From Rhododendron vialii (taxonomy: Eukaryota > Streptophyta > Magnoliopsida > Ericales > Ericaceae), in NCBI RefSeq assembly GCF_030253575.1, contig NC_080569.1, positions 25,556,501 through 25,620,500 of the forward strand: a stretch of 64,000 nucleotides of DNA, read 5' to 3'. The notes below the pieces were generated by a model. It did not search any database. It worked only from the letters and a program-made list of their open reading frames with translations, and was not told where the DNA came from. A program made the position numbers and the translations under genes. Positions 24,301 to 33,257 of this stretch are shown here, piece by piece (the stretch's first letter is position 1; the number at the start of each line of letters is the position of its first letter).

Positions 24301-27016
24301 TCTTCTTCTTTACCACGACAGTGTTGGATAACCACTCCGGGTAATAGACTTCACGTATTGCTTTGGCCTCCAGTAAACGATTGACCTCCTCAATCACTGC
24401 ATCTACATGCTGCACGGCTGCTCTTCGTTTTTTCTGAATGATTGGCTTGTGCTGAGGATCAATGTTTAAATGATGACAGATCACATCTGCATTCACTCCG
24501 GGCATTTCCTCTGGCACCCATGCAAAAACATCAATATATTCCTTTAGAAATTTTATCGATTCAGCCTTTTCGTCTGCTGGTAGTGATTCCCCAATTAAAA
24601 AATATCTTTCAGGATCAGTCTCGTTGATCTGAATCTTCTCCAGGCCTTCAACCACTTTTTCTGCCGGGCTTCTTCCAACATCCTCGATGGTTGGTTGATC
24701 TGGTACTTCTAATGTACGAACATGGTGGACCTTTGGGGCTATTTTGACGATGGAAATCAAACATTGCTGTGCCACCTTCTGGTTGCCTTTAAGGACTTCA
24801 ATCCCATTTGATCCTAGGAATTTCACCATCTGGTGATAAGTTGAGGAGACTGCTCTCATTTTATGCAACCATGTCCTCCCTATAATTGCGTTATAGGAAG
24901 AAGGGACATCGACTACTAAAAAGTCTGTTCTCAACACTACTGATCCAGCCCGAACAGGTAATGTTACCTTTCCAAGGGGCCAGACTGCTCCTGCACCGAA
25001 CCCAATGAGAGGTGTCGTAGACTGTTCTAAGTCTGTTTGGGCCAGCCCCATCTTCTTGAATGCATCATAGTACAATACCTCTGTACAACTCCCCGAGTCC
25101 ACTAGGATCCTCTCGATGTCATATTCTCCAACTCGTAAGGTTACAACCAATGCATCATTGTGGGGTATTTGGACCTCCCCCAAGTCATCGTCAGTGAATG
25201 CTATGCTCTCGTTGCACACATCATTCTCTCGTCCTCTCTTATTTCCCAAACGCATCACATGATGATCGTGTTTGACTTGCCTCTGCAACAACCTCACCTC
25301 ATTCCTCGTATAAGGTGTAGCCAACCCATGTATCATATGGATCACACCTTTAGGGTTTTGTTCGTAACCCAGCTCCATAGCTTTCCCTTTTTCTTTTGGA
25401 TCCTCTTGGATAAATTCCTTGAGATAGCCCCGAGAGACTAAATCATCAATGTGCCTCTTGTACATCTCACAATCCTCGGTCATATGGCCCCAATCTTTGT
25501 GGTAACTGCAGTGCTGATTCGTAGCACGTTTTGCATCCTTGTCTCCGCCTAGACTCGGGGGCCACTTGAAATACGGCTAATTCTTTATTCGATAAAGAAT
25601 CCTGTATATTGGTTCCTTCCAAACCGTAGTGATAGAAAAGAAAGCTTTTGGGTCAGGAGCTTGCTTATCTTTATACGGCTCTTTCTTAGCATGCCCGTAC
25701 TCCCTTCTGTCTTTGTAAGTCTTGGGCTCTGGCTTATCCACTTTTTTGGCAGGTGCCTTCGGCTGTTCGGCAACCGTCCTGCCATCCTCACGGAGTATGT
25801 CATCTTCCATTCTGGCGTGTTGCTCTATCCGTTCCATCAATTTAGCCAAGGTGGCTACCGGATGTTTATTTAATGAACGGCGCAGCTCTCCCCGAACAGG
25901 CAAACAGTTTTGAACGTAGCAATTGCATACTCTTCACTGCAACTTTCAATCTCGTTGAAAATTTCCCAGTACTTCTTTGCATAATCCCTGATCTGCTCGT
26001 TCTCCTCCTGCTTCATGGTGGAAAGACTCTCAAAGGTCTTTGGGGCCTTTCTGCTTGTCAAGAACCGAGCAGTGAATTCCTCGGCCAACTGCCTCCACCC
26101 ACGTATGGATCGTGGGGCCAGTTTATGAAACCAGAATAAGGCCACTTTGCCAAGACTGGAGGGAAACATCTTACACAAGATGGAATCATCCCCTTCATGC
26201 ATAAACATAGCCTGTTGATAATGCTGTATGTGAGCCACAGGATCCGTATTTGTCTCGTAAAGTACGAATGCACCGTGCTTCACTCTGCTCGGCAACCTAG
26301 CCTCTTGTAGCCTTTTTGTAAATAGGGAGGCCGCAATATTACTTAATGCCTTACGTGCTGCTTCACGTGCAGTCACTGTCCCATCCTCAAACTCTTTGGA
26401 TTTGTGAGCCGCGACTTTGGCCCAATCAGCATCAGGTCTCTCATACCTGTCTCGATGATGTTTCCTTCTTCCCTCTTCTTCGGGGGTGGAACTTCTGTCT
26501 CTGCTTCTCCCTTTTCGTGAAGAAGCCCTTCTCTCTTCTGTTCGGCTTTTACTTCTTCTTCCCCTTTTTTGTGGAGAAGCCTCATAACGCCCCATGACAG
26601 GACTTCTGCTTCTTCTTCTTCGTGAATGAGTCTGCCTATGGACTACCAACGTCCTTCCATCTCTTTGGGAATGCCTATGAGAGAGTCCAGAGTCTTCTGG
26701 GTGCTCTCGTACCCGCTGCAACTCCTGTATCTCATACTCTCGTTTTTTAATTAAACGAGCATACTCCTCGATTTCCCTTCTCTTCTTATCAAGGACATCG
26801 GCATCATCGTGTATGTTCTTTGAACGGGTAACTGACTCCTCTTCGATGAGACCTACTCCTTCTCGTGGAGCTAGTAGCAGTTTTGTCTCCTTTTTCTTTG
26901 GAGCTACCTCTGTCATGTCTACCAGTGGGCTTTCTCGGAGCGCCTGGTGGGGATTTATCTCTTCCCCCACCCAACTGGTCCTTCGGACTAAATGGAGTAT
27001 CTGGATCTTCTTCCAT
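21394..27016 (-). pseudogene. gag-pol of element 1, frameshifted and with a stop
   Basis: Start ATG 27016. Frame breaks: a C5 run (26964-26968), about 25905-25915, and about 23670-23675. A TAG stop lies at 25579-25577. Domains in order: Gag core (FPSSLG...WFHKL, ESLSTMKQ), a CX2HX4HX4C knuckle (25510-25469), protease with DSG (near 25099), RT with YIDD (near 23980), RT-linked RNase H, a second RNase H (VDGS, AEYEAL, CDSQ, HAD), integrase with HX6H and CX2C, and DDE residues near 22211, 22035 and 21929. The C-terminus ends at PWNVHNL with a TGA where element 2 continues by four residues. The frame is readable between lesions, so decay is recent. No lesion is repaired in this description. Confidence 0.92.
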
Positions 27017-27030
27017 CGTACTAGGGAACT

Positions 27031-27057
27031 GGTTCGATTCCCACAGACGGCGCCAAT
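27031..27057 (-). other. Primer binding site, element 1
   Basis: Directly inside the 5' LTR the minus strand reads TGGCGCCGTCTGTGGG and continues into GAATCGAACC. Read on plus this looks like the 3' quarter of a tRNA: GGTTCGATTCCC (T-arm), a 7-nt acceptor strand AGACGGC, a discriminator G, then CCA. The tRNA whose 5' acceptor is GCCGTCT would be the primer; from memory this fits tRNA-Lys(UUU), but that needs a tRNA database check. Confidence 0.8.
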
Positions 27058-27901
27058 TGTAGGGGGATGAAAACAATTGATGCTTTCTGATCAACTGGAT
27101 TGCAACGGCTTATTCGTGCCTCTTCACCGAAACCCTAATTCGTCGTCAGAACCCTAATCTGCAAAATAGACAAGGGGTGAGCGCACCTTTGCCTCTCGTG
27201 GCAAAGGCCCTCCGATGCCTTTATTAGTATCACGTACTAGCAATAAAACCCTAATTATCAGTAGGAAAGCAGTGAGAATGCAATGTATTGTGTACCTTTT
27301 GCCTCTAGGTTTACCTCATATTTATAGATTTTCGTATGCTTGTTACCCAAGCATTCCTGTTGCCATAGGATTCCTAACTCGTATAGGAAACCCAAGATAT
27401 CAAGGAGTCTCGTTTCCTTTATCAGTTTATGGAAAAGAGTCATTTTAGGATTCTTTTCCATTAAGAGCCGAACATCCCATACTCGTTGGGTATCTTTCTC
27501 AGATCCTATATTCTTGGGATTTTATTCCTTTATGGGACATGACTATTCTGGAATCTTCCAGAGTATTCCCTCTGCTCCTATTCTCGATTGGAGCTCCTTC
27601 TTTGTTCGGCTGTCTCATGGCCGAACAGACTACCTGGACCAAGGACTTCACATGTTACTTGGTCCAAACGTAATCAGAATGTCTCTTATCTGCCGATCAG
27701 ATAGTTTACACCAGTGACTTGTCATGTCATTGGCCTTTTATTTAGCCGAACAGATTGCATGGACCAGGGACTTCACATGTCATTGTTCCATATCGCTGTT
27801 CTTCATACTGCCCGGAGATAAGTCCAGTCGTATTCACCACGTGCTCCCAAACATCACGTGTTCGGCATCTAAATGTATTTGCTCGGGAATACCTCCCTAC
27901 A
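27058..27901 (-). repeat. Element 1, 5' LTR
   Basis: 844 bp, the upstream LTR in the transcribed direction. Minus-strand TATA box CTATAAATATGAGG at 27327-27314. It is 99.3 percent identical to its partner by my count (six transitions, no indel). The flanking GATCA shows this is the original outer boundary. Confidence 0.95.
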
Positions 27902-28210
27902 GATCACACTACGCCAAGACTAAACGTTCCAAATGGAAAAAAAGCAACTAGCCAATCAAAACTAAAGAAGATTTTAATTTCATTTTGAATTTAGGCTGTC
28001 TATCAAACATGAATTTTGTGGAGGCCAGGATCAACCGCAAGTGTGTGTGTATACACACATTATCCATCAGGTGAGGACGATGTTATTTTTCTAAAATGCG
28101 GACGTTTGTTGTGAGCCGTTGGATCTCATCCAACGGCTGTAATAGAAGGGCAAGACATGCGGGTAAAGAAGGGGTGGGTCGGGTAAGATACAACTCACGG
28201 GTCACCAGGT

Positions 28211-28336
28211 GATCTCAAATGGGACAAACAAAACCCCCAATTCCCTCACTTCTCACTCATTGAACAACAGACAAAGAGATCTCAAATGGGCCAAACAAAA
28301 CTCCCAATTCCCTCACTTCTCACTCGTTGAACAACA

Positions 28337-28344
<8 letters not shown>
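28211..28344. repeat. 67-bp tandem duplication inside the left TIR
   Basis: The phrase starting GATCTCAAATGGG at 28211 is repeated from 28278, each copy ending AACAACAGACRAAGA. The right TIR has only one copy. The short frame across it and the GA tract is low-complexity (runs of Arg/Glu) and not a gene. Confidence 0.85.
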
Positions 28345-28377
<33 letters not shown>

Positions 28378-28765
28378 GGAGAAATCGAAGAAGAAGGAGA
28401 ATCGACGAACGAAGAAATGAATCAAAGACGAACGATTTGTCAACAAGGTCTCTCTCTCTCCCTCTCCCTCTCTCTCGATCTCTCGAACAACTTCCTTCCA
28501 GAAACCCTGACCCCCTCGATTTTCGAACTCACAAATTAGGGCTCGATTATGAGAAGAATACGGCTCGATTTGAAAGGATCTATCTGATTAGAGCTTGATT
28601 TTGATTCTGGGTTGGATTCTGATTAGAGCTTGATTTTGATTCTGGCTTTAATTTGGGGTTGGATTCGAGTTCATTTTACTATTGATTTTGATTCTGGGTT
28701 GAATTCCAGTTCATTTTACTGTTCAATGTCACAAATCGTAGGTTGTGAATCTGTATATTTTTTTG

Positions 28766-29755
28766 AAAAAATTTCACGTAGGCACCTGACCTTTTACACA
28801 AATCACACATAAACACCTGACCTTTCTTAAATTCTATATAAACACCTGAGCTTTCTAAAAACTCATCAATTCAACACATGACCTTTCTTAAATTTCATAA
28901 CATCTGAACTTTCTAAAAACTCATCAATTCAACACTTGCCGTCACCCCTTCGTCTAAAACCAAACCAAACGGAGAAAAAGTTAAGTGCTCCAATTTTTTA
29001 TTTGTTTGAACCAATGCGAAGATATTATTTTTTTATTATTTTATCCTAAAGAATCATAATTAATTTTTGACTCTAAGGCTCTCGTTAGTCAGCTCTAAAA
29101 AAGTCGTAGAATTAAATATCTCTCAGGGCTAACTAACAAGAGGCTTAGAGTTAAAAATTAATTATAATTTTTTAGGATAAAATGATCAAAGAAATAAGAT
29201 CTTTGCACCGGTTTAAACGGATTGAAAATTTTAGCACTTAATTTTTTAACCATATTTTTTAAATATATAAACGGTCTATACATGCTTGAAAATTTAATTG
29301 CTTAAATTTTCAATCCGTTTAAACCAGTGCGAAGATCTTATTTTTTTTGATCATTTTATCCTAAAGAATCATAATTAATTTTTTATTATAAGGCTCTCGT
29401 TAGTTAGCCCTAAGAGATATTTGATTATACGACTTTCTTAGGGCCTTAGAGTCAAAAATTAATTATGATTCTTTAGGATAAAAAGATCAGAAAAATAAGA
29501 TCTTAGCACTGTTCAAACAAATAAAAAATTGGAGCACTGAATTTTTTTTCCGTTTTGTTTTAAATGGAGGGATGACGACAGGTGTTGAATTGATGAGTTT
29601 TTAGAAAGCTCAGGTGTTTATATGAAATTTAAAAAATGTCAGGTGTTGAATTGATGAATTTTTAGAAAGCTCAGGTGTTTATATGAAATTTAAGAAAAGT
29701 CAGATGTTTATATGTGATTTGTGTGAAAGGTCAGATGCCTACGTGAAATTTTTCC
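28766..29755. mobile_element. 990-bp foldback element nested in the long-TIR transposon
   Basis: The left arm begins AAAAAATTTCACGTAGGC and the right arm ends CCTACGTGAAATTTTTCC. The arms mirror each other over most of the length, with blocks such as 'aaactcatcaattcaacac' against 'gtgttgaattgatgagttt' and 'atcctaaagaatcataattaa' against its complement. Flanks TATTTTTTTG (28756-28765) and TATTTTTTTTG (29756-29766) look like a 10-bp duplication. Phrases of the arm are themselves repeated two or three times. Non-coding. Confidence 0.75.
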
Positions 29756-29766
29756 TATTTTTTTTG

Positions 29767-32390
29767 TAATATGTGGTACATTAAGCAGAAACTCTAATCC
29801 CTTTTTGATCCGTCTGTTCTCGCAAACGCAGTGCAACTTGGCATGATTTATTAGCTTAAGCTACGACATCAGCTTTAGGAGTTTCTGTTGATTCCCCTGA
29901 TTTCATCTTTCCTTGTATTACCTAATGAAAAAAAAAATTTGGGGCCATATGCCAAGACTTGTACCAGTTTCTTACTACTAGTATTGTCATCGCGGAGTGA
30001 AAGATTCACTCTTTCTTGATGGTTTACTTGATATTTTGTAAAATAAGTAGGTCAATATGATTGTTATGAACCGTTTTTCCCAATTCTTCTTTTTTTCAAA
30101 TTTGAATTGCTGAACATGTTATTGTAGTGTTTGGATAACCTATAAGATGTCCATTTAAGGTGCTTTTTGATCGTTGGGAATACCCAGCTCGTACTCTCTT
30201 TGGATTCCTCCAAAATGGGGCATTGTATCCTTGTAAACTGATTTCAATTGTGGCTTTGTATAGCAGTCTATTGGTGTCCACAATTGATAGGGGTCCAGTT
30301 CATTCAAACATATATTGGTGTTCTAATTAGGAATTTGCATCATTAAATCTGTTGCCTTGTCAACATTTGCAGGAGTTAGAGCAGTGTAGAGAGGAACTTG
30401 AAGCTTTGTTATTAGTTGAAGAAAGAGCCTGAGACAGCAACGAAGGGTTTTACCCGTAGACCATCATCACACTTCCGAGCTTGAACTAGAAGACGACAAA
30501 ATTGAGTTTTTCACAACCGTCACGAATTTTTTTTTTTGGGTATATGTTCAGTGTTTCTTCTGATCGAGTGTTGTGAATGCTTGACTCAGGAGTTATGAAT
30601 GCTTGACTCATTGTATTTGTATTTGGAGAGAATCAGATATCAACTATCCATAGAACCATTTTAATTCCGTCATTGTGATTCATGTTTCCACCGTATTCCG
30701 TTATGTAATTGATTTTTTTGAGTACTACACTTTTAAATGGATATGAACTTAGAGCATAGGAATTTTGCTGGCTTTTTTTAGGGGGTTCGATGGTTCAACA
30801 ACCTTAAATTTTCTGCTTCTTTCGGGTGTATTTGAGCTATTACTTTCCAGCAAAACAAGGTTTTGAATTTTGATAATTTTTTGGAAGCAACTTCAGATTT
30901 TTCCAAGATTACAGCAGAAGGTAGATTGAGCATAGCTGCAAGATATGAGGTTATTGGAAACATGATTATAAGACAACGAGACCATCAATTCTCAGAGCCA
31001 TATTTGAAAATAACAGGCTTTTGCAGCTTCATACACAAGCTTTTGCTGCAATTCATATTTGAAAATAACAAGCTTTTGCAGCTCCATTTTTGAAAATTTC
31101 TGCTTCTTTGGGGTGTATCAGAGCCGGATTGGAGCTTATAAAACCATTCTATACTCAAAACCATTTCATCAGTTTGGTCTGAGTGGATGTGCACCCATAA
31201 GAACTTACCTACTTCAGGTGTTATGTAGCCAAATGAACTATTAAACCAAGCTTGAAAAAGGTGACAGATTTACAACCATGTACACAAAACCTACTGTCTA
31301 CCTGATGTGTTCGTAACCAAATGCAGTTTTGTAAAACACAACGAACACTAACATATTGAAGTCTCTAAAGATCAAAACTTTCTGAAGAGAGATGTAAATT
31401 ATGAGGTGTCACATACAAATTCTGTACAAATCACACAATTGCATGGTTAAGTACAATGACCAGAGAGGTCCCAACATTACATGGATGCAAATTATTTTTC
31501 TTTCTTTTTTTGGCAGTTAACCAACCAAGAAGGAGCCAGGGCAAGGGGATAGCCTTGGACCAAAGCATTACATAGCCTAATATTGTCACGAGAGGGGGTC
31601 ATGTTCCTTCAACCACACAAGCATGCTCTCACATGTTCACAGATTAGCCTGGAGATAGCAGCACGGTCAGCACCATCCTTGCTCATTTACAATTTGAAAG
31701 GCATCACTCCATTTCAGCTTCTAAATGCATATTCCAGTTCAAGGCACTTTGATGCAACTTTTGATCTTTTCTCTCCCGCCCAGTAGACATAACATCAGCG
31801 GAAAAGTAAGATATAGCGTGAAAGGAAAAGGAAAACAAATCAGACGGGATTCAAATTCTTAGTATTTAACCAACTCTTTTCCTATGTTAGGACCCAAAAT
31901 TGATCACCAGAGACAAAGTTTGGTAGGAAAACAAGTTACAACTTTCTTAAACTTGGAAAAAATATAATTTTTCCAGGAATTAACCTACACACAAACACAA
32001 ATATGTATAGGTTTATACGTATGTACATGACACACGTATGTATTGTAAATGAAGAAATGGACAGATTCAATCATAAGCCTGCTATAATTTCTCTGTACAA
32101 GGAGCAACAAGTTGAACCCCTTCAACAAACATAAGATTTAGGACCAGCGGAAAAAATCAAAAGAAATAGTAAAGAACCCTACTATATAGAGAGCTCCAGA
32201 TCGATAAATCGAGAGAGATTAAAAAATATATACAGACTCCAAAAAAATTCCCAGATCATTAACAGTCCATTAATTCTACCCAGATCAAACCCTAACTCGA
32301 AAAAACTAAAATTCTCAGTTGCCTAACAAACCCCACTAGAAATACTTACAGTCCACACAATTTCTCGAACAAATCCTTACTCAAAAAAAA
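29767..32390. other. Internal DNA of the long-TIR element
   Basis: Apart from the exon-like fragment at 30373-30432, no gene is supported. The phrase 'catatttgaaaataacaggcttttgcag' recurs in degenerate form at about 31000 and 31060. Near 31560-31780 lies a less AT-rich patch with gene-like composition, but I cannot assign it. Confidence 0.5.
30373..30432 (+). pseudogene. Captured-looking terminal exon fragment
   Basis: A good acceptor (polypyrimidine stretch, then ATTTGCAG) is followed by a 20-codon frame ending in TGA, encoding ELEQCREELEALLLVEERA, which looks like the end of a helical or coiled-coil protein. It lies in the middle of the long-TIR element. Capture of a host gene end, as in Pack-MULEs, is an inference; I do not recognise the parent protein. 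Confidence 0.35.
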
Positions 32391-32406
32391 ATAAAATTAC
32401 ACAGAT

Positions 32407-32453
<47 letters not shown>

Positions 32454-32523
32454 TTTTGCGTCTAATCCGATTTCCTCCTTCGTCCATCTGTTCGAGTAAC
32501 ATGAAAAAACCCTAACTTTAATC

Positions 32524-32566
<43 letters not shown>

Positions 32567-33027
32567 GTTCGTCTTCGATTCGTTTCTTCGTTCGTCGATT
32601 CTCCTCCTTCTTCGATTTCTCCTCTCTTCTCTCTCTCTCTCTTCGTCTGTTGTTCAACGAGTGAGAAGTGAGGGAATTGGGGGTTTTGTTTGGCCCGTTT
32701 GAGATCACCTGGTGACCCGCGAGTTGTATTTTACCCGACCCCACACCCCAACCCCCCCCCCCCCCTTTTTACCCGCGTGTCTCACCCTTCTATTACAGCG
32801 GCTCACAGCATGTCCGCATTTTAGGAAAATAAGGTCGTCCTCACCTGATGGGTAGTGTGTGTGTGTGTATATATTGGATAAGTAATCAACCGCAAGTATA
32901 TGAAAAGGATACTAAGAAAAACATAAAAATAATTAGGTGAAAGAAGCAAAATTTTATTGCTTCATGTAACCTTTACTATTTTCTTAGTAAATCCCCTCAA
33001 AAAGGAACACCTTAGATTTCATAAACC

Positions 33028-33028
<1 letters not shown>

Positions 33029-33071
<43 letters not shown>

Positions 33072-33079
33072 AAAAAAAA
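33029..33079. repeat. C33 followed by A18 homopolymer pair
   Basis: 33 consecutive C residues (33029-33061) run straight into 18 A residues (33062-33079), in the 3' flank of the F-box gene. A shorter C14 run lies nearby at 32752-32765. Such tracts are often unstable or poorly resolved in sequencing, so the length should be treated as approximate. Confidence 0.9.
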
Positions 33080-33257
33080 GAAGGAAAAAGAAAAGAAACA
33101 CAGCTCAGATATTCTACCTCTGTAGCATAAAATAATTTACCATCATAGTCCGACCCTTTGTCCCTTGATATGAAACAATAACATGAGCATTGGGAGAGGA
33201 AAAGAGTACCCTTCACTAGTTCACTGAGATGTTGAAAAATTACTTGAGTTGTCCATT

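Larger units (their letters stand above)
16795..27901 (-). mobile_element. Tat-lineage Ty3/gypsy LTR retrotransposon, element 1
   Basis: The whole element is 11,107 bp, flanked by a perfect GATCA duplication (16790-16794 and 27902-27906), with two 844-bp LTRs. Order on the minus strand: 5' LTR, tRNA-like primer site, gag, protease, RT, two RNase H domains, integrase, a palindrome-rich spacer, an antisense spliced gene, polypurine tract, 3' LTR. Gag-pol is broken by several lesions. The second, plant-type RNase H after the RT-linked RNase H is the hallmark of the Tat lineage. No chromodomain follows integrase. As it stands it would need proteins in trans to move. Confidence 0.96.
28043..32884. 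mobile_element. Long-TIR DNA transposon, Pack-MULE-like
   Basis: A 4.84-kb segment sits between two copies of ATCAACCGCAAGT (28030-28042 and 32885-32897). Its ends are roughly 480-bp inverted repeats (about 28055-28530 and 32870-32400) opening with CCATCAGGTGAGGACGA and running into AGAGAGAG tracts and AATCGACGAACGAAGAAA. Long TIRs suit Mutator-like elements; the 13-bp direct repeat is longer than the usual 8-11 bp, so the exact duplication is uncertain. No transposase was found, so it is non-autonomous. The uninterrupted arrangement of the flank can be seen downstream of the 9.6-kb F-box gene. Confidence 0.75.

Noticed and set aside
27031..27055. tRNA gene
   Set aside because: Only the 3' quarter of a tRNA is matched; there is no anticodon or D-arm. 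It is the primer binding site.
28209..28598. Arg/Glu-rich frame and the matching minus-strand frame at 32397-32744
   Set aside because: Both cross GA/TC microsatellites inside the terminal inverted repeats; low-complexity artefacts.
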